This document shows positions 1 through 9,918 of a stretch of 64,000 nt of DNA, one piece after another (the first letter of the stretch is position 1; each line of letters begins with the position of its first letter). The stretch is from a virus: positions 1 through 64,000 of IMG/VR virus record IMGVR_UViG_3300023240_000022; one strand, given 5' to 3'. The position numbers and the translations under genes were made by a program. Below the pieces are notes generated by a model. The model saw only the letters and a list, made by a program, of their open reading frames with translations, did no database searches and had not been told where the DNA came from.

Positions 1-117
1 CGCGGCGACCATTGCGTCAAGCACTTTGGTCCCGTCTTGCATTGATCCGAGGACCGCCGATGAGTCGTCTACGACGACGTCGTCTCGGATGATTTGGATT
101 CTTACTGAGTCTGCCAT
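1..117 (-). CDS. Virion-region protein, N-terminal 39 codons only
   Basis: The open frame starts at an ATG at 117, three bases after the stop of the fibre gene upstream, and runs off the window edge without a stop. It begins MADSVRIQII and is rich in Asp and Val. The tight spacing suggests co-transcription with the fibre gene. No family is recognised. Base composition is GC-rich like the fibre gene and unlike the genes further upstream. Confidence 0.6.
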   Translation of the reverse strand, partial: MADSVRIQIIRDDVVVDDSSAVLGSMQDGTKVLDAMVAA

Positions 118-120
118 TAT

Positions 121-1083
121 TTAACCTGCTGATATTTTGAGAGTGCCGCTGTCGTTCCAAAGTGCTCCGGCAACGGTGGGATCGGAAGTTGGCACGTTAG
201 ATAGATTGAGCGACGAAAACTCTGCTGCACCGGCGGCGGTGATCTTGGCTAGATCACCTCCGCTACCAGATACGCTATTTAGTTCCATCGCGTTCCCGGT
301 TGCACTCGCGGCTAGCTTAATTGTCAACGGCACGGTTGACGCTTGGCGGGCATCAATTAACGTTGCCCCGTCATCTGCGATGGTGAAGCAATAGGCTGAG
401 TACCCATTTGCAGCGACAAAGGCATAGGTTGTGCCAGAAATTCCTGGGGCGTAGACGGTCAGTTTTGGTCTACTCGCCCCATCCGGGCCGACTCGTCCGA
501 TTGTTACTCTGTTCGGCGAGGACCCTCCGTACCATATATTCAAGACGTCGTCGTCGGTGCCGGAACCGATCCGCAGAGAACCCGAGCCATCAGCAATTTG
601 TGAGTACAACGTACTTGCATCGCCATACTTAAACCGCAACAGCGGGTGATTACCCGTATAGCTGTTAGAGTGCCCTTCAAGCGTCAACGGGACTTCAGTT
701 GACGTAGATGCCGTCAACGTCAACGGTGATTCGGCACCGCCCCCGCCCAGGTTGTCAAAATCGATGTCGCCGGTTCCGGGCGTGATCGCACCGCTTGTGA
801 TGTCGGCGGATTGCAACGCGGTGTCAGCAAGTGCCCCCTGTGCCGCTGTGGCGTAGTTCGCTGCCAGTCCATCGACATAAGACACTGACGCAACATCGGC
901 ATCTCCAATGATCGCGTTGATTTCAGCAAGGGTGTCAATGTCCTCGCTTGTCAACGCTGTAATCGCAGCGATCAGCCCATCGACGTCCGCAGTCGAGTAC
1001 ACACCGATCAACGTGCGAAACGACGCGGCACTCGTGAGAGCGTCGGTGCGAATTTGCGATAGATCGAGGGATGTGCCAGACAT
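121..1083 (-). CDS. Fibre-like structural protein
   Basis: 320 residues. The N-terminal 110 residues are Ala/Asp/Thr-rich and low in aromatics, with repeated LTSEDIDTLAEINAIIGD-type helices typical of phage fibre shafts and neck-whisker proteins. A Gly-rich hinge (DNLGGGG) near residue 115 leads into a beta-rich C-terminal half that resembles the foldable tips of tail fibres. It probably forms part of an external appendage of the particle. The gene is clearly GC-richer than the rest of the minus-strand cluster, suggesting acquisition from another phage. The family assignment rests on composition and context only. Confidence 0.6.
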   Translation of the reverse strand: MSGTSLDLSQIRTDALTSAASFRTLIGVYSTADVDGLIAAITALTSEDIDTLAEINAIIGDADVASVSYVDGLAANYATAAQGALADTALQSADITSGAITPGTGDIDFDNLGGGGAESPLTLTASTSTEVPLTLEGHSNSYTGNHPLLRFKYGDASTLYSQIADGSGSLRIGSGTDDDVLNIWYGGSSPNRVTIGRVGPDGASRPKLTVYAPGISGTTYAFVAANGYSAYCFTIADDGATLIDARQASTVPLTIKLAASATGNAMELNSVSGSGGDLAKITAAGAAEFSSLNLSNVPTSDPTVAGALWNDSGTLKISAG

Positions 1084-1155
1084 TAGAAAAGTCGGAGTAG
1101 GCGGTTTTGGATGCGTAGTGGGCTAGGAGGCTAGTTTGAAATTTTCTTCTATTTT

Positions 1156-1164
1156 ATTATACAC
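1156..1164 (-). promoter_or_regulatory. Extended -10 promoter
   Basis: Reads GTGTATAAT on the minus strand, 73 bases upstream of the fibre start. The same motif precedes other minus-strand blocks (9960, 11773, 17065, 25316). Confidence 0.5.
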
Positions 1165-1172
1165 TATTCTAA

Positions 1173-1630
1173 TCAGTTTTCAGAAATAATTTCCTTCAGA
1201 GGTGTGCCAGATATTCCAACGTTGCTAGAACGATACCACTTGTCTCCAACCTTTTGAGGTTTGTGAGATTCTCCATGTGTTCCCCAAGTTTCCCATGTCT
1301 CTTGTGGTATTACTTCTTCGTCTAATATGCTTTCTTCGCTAAAGGGGCAAAGTTCAGTAACATCATCAATTTCAAAGAATAAAGACATATCGACAATGTC
1401 TCCACCTGTGAGATAGAGGGCGACTCCATACTCTGGAATTAACCATATATCACGATTAATCGGCCCAATCTCTACTAGGGACAGCATGTCTCCCGTTGCC
1501 TCGATATAGTCGGCAGACTCACGAGTTGCTGCATCAACAACTTGGAAGAATGGATTAGGATCTCCAGTGGAGATAAAGAGTTGACGATGTTTTTTGTGAG
1601 TTCTCTAGTTATTGTTTTAACGATTGGCAT
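1173..1630 (-). CDS. Virion-region protein read in two frames (frameshift)
   Basis: A start ATG at 1630 has a good Shine-Dalgarno sequence (AAGGTG) and begins MPIVKTITRELTKNIVNS; this frame stops soon after. From about 1577 the -1 frame is open and clearly coding, from LFISTGDPNPFFQVVDAA to the stop at 1173. Joined, they make one protein of about 152 residues. A slippery heptamer A AAA AAC in the zero frame lies at 1595-1589, so programmed -1 frameshifting is possible. A lost C in the later AACTC would restore the frame equally well. An internal ATG at 1487 alone would give 104 residues. Function is unknown; it sits between the sugar genes and the fibre gene. Confidence 0.5.
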
Positions 1631-1660
1631 TATATTACACACCTTATGATATTCTTTTAC

Positions 1661-2737
1661 TTATTTTTTAGATAGAGACATTGCGGCCCCTATTGTTTGA
1701 TCCATATTCCAGTATTTATAGGAGGCAAGCCTGCCCCCGTATATTAGACCCTCTTCTTGGTCCGCTAAGTTTTTATACCGCCTATGCGTCTTGTTGTTTT
1801 TCTGGGTGTTGATGGGGTAGTATCTTTCTTTCCCAGGTTCCCATTTCTGAGAAAACTCTCTACTAAGGACAGTGAGTGGGCTTTCTTGCATGTAAAAATG
1901 TTTGTGCTCCATCTGTCTTGTGTGATGTACGTGTTTTTCTGTGTAGTTTACTATGGCGTTGCCTTGGATGTCTCCTTTGCCGTAGATCCACTCAAATCTT
2001 AAAGATCTGTAGTCCAGGGGGCCAAACTTGTAATCAAAGTAGCTATCTAAAGAACCAGTATAGAGAGTTTGCTTTGCCATCCGCATCATGCCTTTTGAGA
2101 ACTCGCAATTTAGCTTGATCTCAATGTTAGGGTGGTCAATCATATTAGCCACCATATTAGTATACCCCCTTGTTGGGATACCTTGGTGAGTTTTTACGAA
2201 GTAATTATCATCGTATGTCAACCTCACTGGAAGTCTACCAAAGACATTGGCAGGAACCTCCCTGGGTTTTACGCCCCACTGTTTGGCTGTATAGCCATAA
2301 AAGAACATTTCATAAAGCTCTTTCCCAACCGTTGCGAGTGCCGCTTCTTCAAAGTTTCTAGGGTTCTCGTTGGGGATGACCACATCTTTCAGCTTCATCT
2401 GTGCTTCTCTTGGGGTTGTGACGCCCCAGACTTGTTGCATTGTCATCAGATTGATTGGCAGAGAGTATAAAACACCTCCGTAACTGGCCTTAGTCCTATT
2501 CACGTAGTTGTTGAACTTTGTGAATCTGTTGACATAGCTCCAAATCTTGTCGGAATTTGTGTTAAAGATATGAGGTCCGTACTGATGAACCCTAATCCCA
2601 CTTACTTCTGGCGTATGGCAGTTGCCCGCAATATGCTCACGCTTGTCTACGAGTAATATCTTTTTCCCTTCTTCTGCCTTTATCTGTGCAAAAGTTGCCC
2701 CAAATAGTCCGGCCCCGACGATTAAATAGTCGTACAT
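1661..2737 (-). CDS. glf: UDP-galactopyranose mutase
   Basis: About 358 residues, matching the usual length of this flavoenzyme, which interconverts UDP-galactopyranose and UDP-galactofuranose. The N-terminus carries the FAD-binding VGAGLFGATFA loop followed by LLVDKREHIAGN, both hallmarks of the family; GPHIFNTNSDKIW is the conserved substrate-side segment. The ATG at 2737 overlaps the stop of the DUF3431 gene (TAATG), which favours it over an in-frame ATG at 2779 inside that gene. With the dehydratase at 21 kb it implies that the phage makes or alters sugar donors, perhaps for host surface glycan or virion decoration. Confidence 0.9.
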   Translation of the reverse strand: MYDYLIVGAGLFGATFAQIKAEEGKKILLVDKREHIAGNCHTPEVSGIRVHQYGPHIFNTNSDKIWSYVNRFTKFNNYVNRTKASYGGVLYSLPINLMTMQQVWGVTTPREAQMKLKDVVIPNENPRNFEEAALATVGKELYEMFFYGYTAKQWGVKPREVPANVFGRLPVRLTYDDNYFVKTHQGIPTRGYTNMVANMIDHPNIEIKLNCEFSKGMMRMAKQTLYTGSLDSYFDYKFGPLDYRSLRFEWIYGKGDIQGNAIVNYTEKHVHHTRQMEHKHFYMQESPLTVLSREFSQKWEPGKERYYPINTQKNNKTHRRYKNLADQEEGLIYGGRLASYKYWNMDQTIGAAMSLSKK

Positions 2738-3432
2738 TAGAGTATTGTCCTGTAGGAAGGTGTAAAGATTGCTTTCCAAAGAGCTTCAAATGCCCAGGCG
2801 TCTGTTGAACGTATGTAGGTCTCCATGGCAAACTGTTTAGAGAGCAATCCGTAGTAGTGCGACCAGAACTTTTCTGTTCTGAATCTAATTAAATCCCTTG
2901 GGATCGCCCATGTAGCTGCGTATCCGTAGAAGTAACCAACGGGGCACGGGTTTTCAAACATTTTCTTCCAAGTCTGTTCAAACCATTTTCTGGTTGTCTT
3001 TTGGTCTCTATGTCCAAAGTAATCCATGTTTCCCATTCTAATCTCAAAGCCCTTATAGGTTGAGATCTTGTCTTTAGCAACCACATGTGGGAGTGGCCAG
3101 TCTGACTTGTATCTATGTGTTAGAGAGGTAAGTTGATCGTAATCTACTTTTAACCTATCTAAGAAGTCAAGAGAATGATCGAATGGGTCTCCTTGGCAAA
3201 CAATCGTTGTGTCTGCCAGATTCTCTCTGTGTTTTAGAAAGTGGTGTATGTAGGTGTGTGCTTCTCTTCCTACGTTTTCTAGCTTTACGATTTTGACCCT
3301 TTTGTCATCAAATGGTTTTAACTCTTCGCCCTTGTTGTATAGAACTATCGAATCAACAGAAGAGTCTACTTCATAAAGCCACTCAACATTTTCTGAGTAC
3401 CTAGAGACAATAAGCTCTTTCTTATAGTTCAT
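2737..3432 (-). CDS. DUF3431-family protein, glycosyltransferase-like
   Basis: 231 residues. The start IVSRYSENVEWL, then SIVLYNKG, ENVGREAHTYIHHFL and VCQGDPFDHS, follow the layout of DUF3431 proteins, which are found in sugar-modification loci and assumed to be glycosyltransferase-like. The ATG overlaps the preceding gene by 11 bases and has a GAGGTGG ribosome site. Position next to glf supports a role in glycan building. The reaction is not known. Confidence 0.7.
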   Translation of the reverse strand: MNYKKELIVSRYSENVEWLYEVDSSVDSIVLYNKGEELKPFDDKRVKIVKLENVGREAHTYIHHFLKHRENLADTTIVCQGDPFDHSLDFLDRLKVDYDQLTSLTHRYKSDWPLPHVVAKDKISTYKGFEIRMGNMDYFGHRDQKTTRKWFEQTWKKMFENPCPVGYFYGYAATWAIPRDLIRFRTEKFWSHYYGLLSKQFAMETYIRSTDAWAFEALWKAIFTPSYRTIL

Positions 3433-4414
3433 ATTTCCACCTCACTACTGGCTTGGTGTCTGTATCTGTGGACAGCCTAAACCCATTGGGCTCGTCAACT
3501 GAATACAAAAACATAATGCAGAACCAATTGTTCTGTTCAGCGATTGAGGGGTTAGTGAGACCTAGATTGATAACTTGTAGGCCGTCGTTCACTTCTACCT
3601 GATTGTTGTTTTCAAAGATGCTTAGATTGGAGCCATCGGAATATCCAAATCTCCACATATTTTCCATGAAGACCAGGTGGTCTGAATTTACACTATAGTA
3701 AGGCTTACACACCGTAAGCTCTTTCTGTTGGTAAGAAGGAGACATTGTGGAATAATTAGAAGCATCAAGTTCTCTATTGCTATTAGTGTTAATAATAATA
3801 GACATCTCTTTTAAGTAAGACGGATTGATGTTTGGATATTTGTAAAAACAGTAGAGTGCCTTACACGTTGAGGACTTCTTAATGTCCGCATAGTTCAAAG
3901 ACAAATCGTTTGAGATCAAGTCGCCTTGTAGGTAAGAGTTTGTTGTATATGTGTTGGAGTTCACGTCTTCAAATAAGATCTTCTCTGTTTCAGAGAAAAC
4001 AAAACTCGCAAAAGGATCGTCTCCAGAATACTTGGTATTAGTTGAGAAGTTAGTATTTCTTTCTGTCAAGATCTCGACAGATACAAGCTCTCTGTCTGGA
4101 ATATATGTAGAACCTTGACTGTCGGTGTTGATACTTGCGTTAACTGTATATTCAACATCCGTATCTGGCAAGTCGATTAAAACTCTTTCGTTGTGATATG
4201 TAGAAACATCTATTTCTATTATGTCTACTTCTCCTTGTCTAACAGTGATCGTACATTCACCTGGGGCGTTATTGAACTCAGGAATAGTGCAAGCAAATCC
4301 TAGCTTTAGATTGGTGCCTCTGTAGTTAAACAAATTTCTACTACTATTATAGGTGTCTAAATAAACTGTTTTATATTGATCTGTTAAGTAGATCTCTTGT
4401 ATGTAATCTAACAT
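3422..4414 (-). CDS. Putative virion-associated beta-rich protein
   Basis: 330 residues, Asn/Ser/Thr-rich, with alternating hydrophobic residues suggesting beta structure throughout. No signal peptide or membrane segment. No family recognised. Two ATGs lie at 4420 and 4414; the second overlaps the stop of the giant fibre gene (TAATG) and stands 8 bases from an AGAGGG site, so it is preferred. Translational coupling to the fibre gene suggests a partner, chaperone or tip protein. Confidence 0.6.
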   Translation of the reverse strand: MLDYIQEIYLTDQYKTVYLDTYNSSRNLFNYRGTNLKLGFACTIPEFNNAPGECTITVRQGEVDIIEIDVSTYHNERVLIDLPDTDVEYTVNASINTDSQGSTYIPDRELVSVEILTERNTNFSTNTKYSGDDPFASFVFSETEKILFEDVNSNTYTTNSYLQGDLISNDLSLNYADIKKSSTCKALYCFYKYPNINPSYLKEMSIIINTNSNRELDASNYSTMSPSYQQKELTVCKPYYSVNSDHLVFMENMWRFGYSDGSNLSIFENNNQVEVNDGLQVINLGLTNPSIAEQNNWFCIMFLYSVDEPNGFRLSTDTDTKPVVRWKYEL

Positions 4415-7400
4415 TACCATTCCCTCTTTAAGTAGGTTCTTTCCGTTTCTGGTTGTCCGTTTTCAATAGACCAATACTTTGGCTCAAGTCTAACTTCAAG
4501 ACTGTTCGACGTTGCCGATCCACCAAGGGCCGTTCCGACAAGGGTTATTACACCATAGTCTTTGTCTTGATACCAAGTCGGTAATTTTTGAACAGTTCCG
4601 AATGCCCCTGTTTGGTTTGCAGGAATCGTCACCGCTACGTTTTCGTGTACGTCGTTGCTTGTAACGGTAAGTGTTACAGACAAAGGCTGGGTAATATCTC
4701 CACCAGATCTATCCACTATGATATCTCTGTTGTCTTCGTAGTCAAATGCAGGCTTAATAGATTCAATTGTTAACGTCACTGGGTCTAACTGTGCCACAAC
4801 CGTCGCTACGCTACTAGTAGCCGTAACCGTTTCTCCTTGGTTGTTTGCAATCGTAACTGTGTACGTTAGATTTCCAGGGTTAGCTGAAACTACGTTAACA
4901 CCACTTCCAATCTCTGAACTATTCAATCTCCAAGATCGAGACTGAACAAATCCATTACCAACGCTTTCTGATCCTTCAAAGTTTGTGGCTGTTGTGCCAT
5001 TAGATGGGGATATTGTTGGGTTTGATAAGAAGTAAGGAGTGTTGTCAACGATGTCGTATACCACAGAACCATTGCTGTTCGCAGTAACGGTTTGTCCGCT
5101 ACTAAGATTTACAGCAGTAACAGAGTACACAAGTGTTCCAGGTTGGCCTACAGTGACGCTTAAACCAGTTCCAATAGAAGATCCATTTAATAACCAAGAC
5201 CTAGATTGAAGGTCTCCGTTTTCGATGTTTCCGTCATTTCCTGTGAACGTAGTTCCAGTTGGGCCGTCTCCAGGTGTCATGCTTGGATTAACACTAAAAT
5301 ATGGCGCGTTGTTTACTGACTCAACTGTGAACTGCACTGGTATTGTTCCAACCGTTATGTTCGCAAGTCCAACCGACGTTCCCTCTATCAAGAATGATGT
5401 TTGAGATTGATTTGCAGCAAAGGTTACCGTAGAAGGTCCAGAAGATCTTCCTGAGTAACTAATAGACAGCGTTTCTGGTTGGCTAATGTCTCCACCGCTC
5501 CTTGAGCCATAGATATACATTGAGCTTCCAACAGAAATTACGTTTGAGTTTGGAACAAAGGTAAAGCTTGATGTTGAAACAACATTGCTAATCACAATAG
5601 GAATAACTTTTGACCCAAGTGTTTGGTGTATCGTTGAAATGCTTACATTTCCAGAGTTATTGGTCAATACATTAAACACAGAACTGCTAACGCCGTCTGG
5701 AATAGTTAAAGACGAGGGCACTGTTGCCTTAGAAGTATCACTAGAGCTAAGACTTAACACCATAGGGCCTAGCGTTCCTCCAAATCTAGTAACAACCATC
5801 GTTACAGACTCTCCAGTAGTAACACTTGAAGATGAAGCTGAAATTGAATATCCAGTACTAGGATTATCGTTGTTTCCAGTTCCGCCTCCGTTTCCTTGGT
5901 CCGAAGAGTTGCCAGTGCTGTTGGTATTTCCACAGATGTCTGGGTTAAGCTGTGCCGCTGGTGACAGGTTGGTATCACCCATGTAAGAGTTGTTTTGTGC
6001 GATGGAGCCTTTCAACACCAAGTTTCCTTGTTGGTCCATATATGCGACAAGGTTGCCCTGCCCATTAAACCATTGTTGTAGGGGTGTTTCGTTATCTCCA
6101 AATCCAGCAGCAACTTCTAATGCAGCACTAGGGAATACTCTAGCTCCACCACCAACAGAAACTCTGCCTGAGCAGTGGTCTCCAGCGATAACCCCTTGTA
6201 CGTTAAACTTATTGCTCATCTCTCCATTGATAAGCCTATTGTTAGGTCTGTGGTCTGCTACAATCTCTAGGTTGTTTTCTCCGTCTACGTCTACTAAGGT
6301 GTTGTCACCCATAGCAATAGACTTAGAAGAGAACGAAGATTGTCCCGCAGAGTTTCCAATGAAGATAGAGTTGTCGCAATACTCTGAATGTTGTCCAGCA
6401 GAAGGGCCAATAAAGATAGAATTATCAGCATTGTGTGATTGTCTACCTGCGTTGTATCCCAAGAACACTGCGGCGATGTCGATAGAAAGGTCTGGGTTCT
6501 GCATGGTGGCTTGTTCGCCAGCTTTAGAACCTAGAATCAAACTGTTTGTAAAGCCTTCGATATTGTGACCGCCCTTAAAGCCGCCAACGAGGTTGTTGCA
6601 GTTCTTAGAGTTATCTACGTCTGAGTTTCTTGATACGACGATGTTATATCCGCCACCACAGTCAAAGAACATCTCAGGATTATCTGGATTGACAAACCTA
6701 GCAATGTTAAGGATAGAACTTTTGTAGTTTTCTCCAGAAGACTGAACCATAACGTATGTATCTTGATACATTTCGTCGCTTGGATCTAGTTTATCAAAGT
6801 CTACATCAATAATTCTACGGTCTGTTCCGCTTTCTGGAGTGAAAGAGATAGCATTGCCAGCTTCAAACTTAACACCATAAGAGGTGTCGAAGTAAGTGCC
6901 GTCGTTAAATTCGATTCTTGGAGTCTTGATGCCCGATTCGCTAATAACCAAGGGGCCGCTAACGAAATCGTCAAAGTATCTAAAGTAGATGTTTCCAGAG
7001 CTTTCTTTTGTGAAGATCGTATCTCCACCAAGCTGGCCCATTCTAAATCTATCTAAGTTGTCTTTACTGACAATACCAAGGTCACTTTGGACATAAACAT
7101 AACCCCTATCTTGAGGCGTTGGTAACTGCCCAGACATAAGTAAGTCTTCGTCGTTGTGTCCAAGTCTAAATTGGTTATAGAACGTTTGACCAAGGTCGTC
7201 TTCAACTAGGCCCGCTTCTGAGCCGATAAAGATGTTGTTCTGGCCGTAAACGATACCCTCTCCAGCCTTGGGGCCGATAGCGATATTGTTGCTGCCGTAA
7301 TAAAGGTCTGCTAGGGCTCTGTGCCCAAGTGTTGTATTGTTAGAAAGGTAGCCCTGGCTCGTAGGATTTAATCTATCTTCAATAGACTGATAACCTACAA

Positions 7401-9423
7401 ACGTATTACCGTAATCATCGTAGTAGACGCTGTCTGGAGCCATTTTGTCCCCAGAGGACATAAGCAAGTCAAACTCGTCGCCGTTTTCATTTCTGTAGAA
7501 GACAGAGTTTGGCGTGTCTGGGTTAGAGATCTTCCTAACATAGATAGTGCCCCATCCTTCTTTATCTTCTAATTGCCCACTTCCCTCTTGTAACGAGATA
7601 GCCGCATTTGCATTTCTATCTTTGCCCACTGTAAGTGTAGCAAATGGGTCTTGGTTGATACCAATGAGATCCCCGCTAACAGTCAGAGCATGGCGAACCG
7701 TATCACCTTCCTTAGTCAGAATTCCAAACCTAGAATTTTCATTTGAATAGTACATCTCTGCACCATTTGTAAACAAATTGTCTGGACTAGAAAGTTGAAT
7801 CCTAGACGATACCTCACCAGTATGTCTAAAGATGGCATCGCCACTACTCTTCGTGTTAACAAGGGTCTCTGGTCTAAAATTCGGTTGGTCAGAAAAACCA
7901 AAAGCCGATCTGTCTCGCATCGAAACAAATTCACTTGTGGGCGTCTGAGTGCCTGCGTGAGACGACAGGACAAAGAATGAGTCATCTGTGTCGACATATC
8001 TTCTCTTGAAACCTGTGAGGCTGCTGGAGCCGTCGTATTGGCTAAGCAGGTTGTCTTCCATGAAGATGCCAGACTCTCGACTTACTGTAAAGTTAGCGTA
8101 GTCTCCGGTAGCATAGCTAATGTAGTCTGGCTTGTAGTATTCGTTATCAAGGGCGTCCTTGTCGCCCTGGGTGCCTAGTACGACCTTTCCATCAATAAAG
8201 AATCCGTAACAACCACCACCAACTAAAGCTAATGAGTCAGAACTCATCACTCTTTGGGTTTTCAATTGGTTGCCATCCATGATTTCAACACTAATGTTTG
8301 ATAACCATGCAGATCTGGAGTATGCGTTTTCTGTTTCTGGACATTCCCAGTCAAGGCCTGGGGCTTTGTAAGTCCAAGAATAAGATCTTAGGTAGTCTGT
8401 TCCACTAGCTCTTACTACAAGTCCAGCACCATCAACGCCTTCGTCGGTAAGATAGGGCATTGCGTTGTTGTTTGAGTCTACGCCGCTACTAGCAAGATGG
8501 ATCTGCTTGTCGTAGAATGTAGAGTCTTCAATGTGAACATACTTAACGTTTGTCAAGTCAGCTAGGCTATTGACGTGCAAGCTGTCTACATGTAAGTGAT
8601 TCCAGGGCTTATCTTCTGAGCCTAGATTAAAAGTAGAAGCTTGTCGAGGATTAAAGTCTCTCCATGACTCAATAAAAGTCTCGTTAGAGTCAATTCCTTT
8701 GACGTATGCCTTGTTCCATGGGTAGTCGTAGGAGCCAAGGTTGTCTGTTCCACTATTGCTAACGGGAGTAATGTTTCCATTAACCTGTAGGGCACCCTGA
8801 TCGTGCATATCGTCAGAGCCAACGACTAGAGTGCCGTTTAGAAGGTCTCCATAAAGAAGCGGAGCCATACCGTCGATGCCATCTGGATGATTACACATTC
8901 CAGATTCATCAATGTCGTGAGAGCCAAGGTAAAACTTGTAGCTATCATTGTCGTCAATGTAGTAACCAGCACCGTGGCCAATGCCAACGTTAAAGCTGCC
9001 GTTCTTACTTCTACCCAAGGAGTGTTTGCCAAGGGCCACATTGTTATTGCCGTCAAAGTTGCTACCAAGGGCTGAATAACCTAAAGAAGTATTCCCACTT
9101 CCAAAGATATTACATGCAGACGCATAAGCACCCACAGCGGTGTTTTGATCCCCATCGTTTGCACGAAGGGCAAAATAACCCACGGAAGTGTTGTATTCTA
9201 CGTCTCTTTTTGTGGCAGACTCTTCTCCTAGATATGTGTTTCCAACGTCAATAGACGATAGATTAGCAGCAACAAGGTTCTTGTCTACTGATAGCACATG
9301 ATTGGAGTCGATAATGTCAAGAAGGGCCGATCTAATATCTTCTGGAGACACTCGGCCCTGTTCATTATCCTCTATTTTTTCTTCTATTTCTGCCCTTAGT
9401 ACGTTCTTGTCTTTGATCGGCAT
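4414..9423 (-). CDS. Giant fibre/adhesin with beta-roll head repeats and Ig-like C-terminus
   Basis: 1669 residues, the largest gene here. After a short helical N-terminus (likely attachment), residues about 60-160, 650-750 and 960-1090 hold short repeats of the form NTAVGAYAS, NTSLGYSAL, NSIFIGPSAG, like the left-handed beta-roll heads of trimeric adhesins. Between them lie beta-rich linkers. A Gly/Asn/Ser linker near 1150 precedes at least four beta-sandwich modules, including Calx-beta-like (FGGTLGPMVLSLSSSD) and repeated SRSWLLNGS-type Ig-like units. It probably forms a long trimeric fibre for host recognition. It lies just downstream of a short fibre-family protein. The repeats are divergent at DNA level. 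Confidence 0.8.
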   Translation of the reverse strand: MPIKDKNVLRAEIEEKIEDNEQGRVSPEDIRSALLDIIDSNHVLSVDKNLVAANLSSIDVGNTYLGEESATKRDVEYNTSVGYFALRANDGDQNTAVGAYASACNIFGSGNTSLGYSALGSNFDGNNNVALGKHSLGRSKNGSFNVGIGHGAGYYIDDNDSYKFYLGSHDIDESGMCNHPDGIDGMAPLLYGDLLNGTLVVGSDDMHDQGALQVNGNITPVSNSGTDNLGSYDYPWNKAYVKGIDSNETFIESWRDFNPRQASTFNLGSEDKPWNHLHVDSLHVNSLADLTNVKYVHIEDSTFYDKQIHLASSGVDSNNNAMPYLTDEGVDGAGLVVRASGTDYLRSYSWTYKAPGLDWECPETENAYSRSAWLSNISVEIMDGNQLKTQRVMSSDSLALVGGGCYGFFIDGKVVLGTQGDKDALDNEYYKPDYISYATGDYANFTVSRESGIFMEDNLLSQYDGSSSLTGFKRRYVDTDDSFFVLSSHAGTQTPTSEFVSMRDRSAFGFSDQPNFRPETLVNTKSSGDAIFRHTGEVSSRIQLSSPDNLFTNGAEMYYSNENSRFGILTKEGDTVRHALTVSGDLIGINQDPFATLTVGKDRNANAAISLQEGSGQLEDKEGWGTIYVRKISNPDTPNSVFYRNENGDEFDLLMSSGDKMAPDSVYYDDYGNTFVGYQSIEDRLNPTSQGYLSNNTTLGHRALADLYYGSNNIAIGPKAGEGIVYGQNNIFIGSEAGLVEDDLGQTFYNQFRLGHNDEDLLMSGQLPTPQDRGYVYVQSDLGIVSKDNLDRFRMGQLGGDTIFTKESSGNIYFRYFDDFVSGPLVISESGIKTPRIEFNDGTYFDTSYGVKFEAGNAISFTPESGTDRRIIDVDFDKLDPSDEMYQDTYVMVQSSGENYKSSILNIARFVNPDNPEMFFDCGGGYNIVVSRNSDVDNSKNCNNLVGGFKGGHNIEGFTNSLILGSKAGEQATMQNPDLSIDIAAVFLGYNAGRQSHNADNSIFIGPSAGQHSEYCDNSIFIGNSAGQSSFSSKSIAMGDNTLVDVDGENNLEIVADHRPNNRLINGEMSNKFNVQGVIAGDHCSGRVSVGGGARVFPSAALEVAAGFGDNETPLQQWFNGQGNLVAYMDQQGNLVLKGSIAQNNSYMGDTNLSPAAQLNPDICGNTNSTGNSSDQGNGGGTGNNDNPSTGYSISASSSSVTTGESVTMVVTRFGGTLGPMVLSLSSSDTSKATVPSSLTIPDGVSSSVFNVLTNNSGNVSISTIHQTLGSKVIPIVISNVVSTSSFTFVPNSNVISVGSSMYIYGSRSGGDISQPETLSISYSGRSSGPSTVTFAANQSQTSFLIEGTSVGLANITVGTIPVQFTVESVNNAPYFSVNPSMTPGDGPTGTTFTGNDGNIENGDLQSRSWLLNGSSIGTGLSVTVGQPGTLVYSVTAVNLSSGQTVTANSNGSVVYDIVDNTPYFLSNPTISPSNGTTATNFEGSESVGNGFVQSRSWRLNSSEIGSGVNVVSANPGNLTYTVTIANNQGETVTATSSVATVVAQLDPVTLTIESIKPAFDYEDNRDIIVDRSGGDITQPLSVTLTVTSNDVHENVAVTIPANQTGAFGTVQKLPTWYQDKDYGVITLVGTALGGSATSNSLEVRLEPKYWSIENGQPETERTYLKREW

Positions 9424-9435
9424 GGCTGACCTCTT

Positions 9436-9918
9436 TTAGCTTAGGCAGATTTCTAGGACAGTCGCATCAAACTTAGGTGCGTCTCCTTTTAAGACTCTTC
9501 TTGGTTCTTCGAGTTCGCCATGGAAAAGTAGATTGCCTGATCCGTATACATCACTGTCAAGTACAGCAATACCAGAAACAGTACCCCAAGCTTCTCTACA
9601 TGTGTCAAACACTAGTTGTTTAACATTGCTAATGTTTCCACCTTCGGTATAAGCCCAGTGGTCAGTCCCGTTGATTTGTGGGATGCAAATGTCAAGTCTT
9701 GAGTATCCAGTTTCGTAGTCATATACTCCAGACACGCCATCAATGACGCCGGATCTACTGATTGACTCTGGAACTTCTGGGATACTCGATCCATCCTGAC
9801 TGTCTTCTGCAAGATCTGTGGTCAGGGCAATGGAAATGTTAGAAGGCAATTCTAGGGTTTGGCCATGAAAGAAGGCCTTTTGTACTCTTGATTGCAAATA
9901 CTCTGATAGAGCGGTCAT
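9436..9918 (-). CDS. Phage tail-fibre/collar-family structural protein
   Basis: 160 residues. The pattern is typical of a short structural family common in tailed phages: N-terminal ALSEYLQSRVQKAFFHGQTLELPSNISIALTT, a central Tyr-Ser-Arg segment, then GGNISNVKQLVFDT, WGTVSGIAVLD and GNLLFHGELEEPRRVLKGD. First gene of the block behind the promoter at 9960, with a strong GAGGGAG ribosome site, 12 bases upstream of the giant fibre gene. Confidence 0.65.
   Translation of the reverse strand: MTALSEYLQSRVQKAFFHGQTLELPSNISIALTTDLAEDSQDGSSIPEVPESISRSGVIDGVSGVYDYETGYSRLDICIPQINGTDHWAYTEGGNISNVKQLVFDTCREAWGTVSGIAVLDSDVYGSGNLLFHGELEEPRRVLKGDAPKFDATVLEICLS

Noticed and set aside
1784-2470. Several plus-strand frames over the UDP-galactopyranose mutase gene.
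   Set aside because: They are shadows of the conserved minus-strand enzyme with no start signals.
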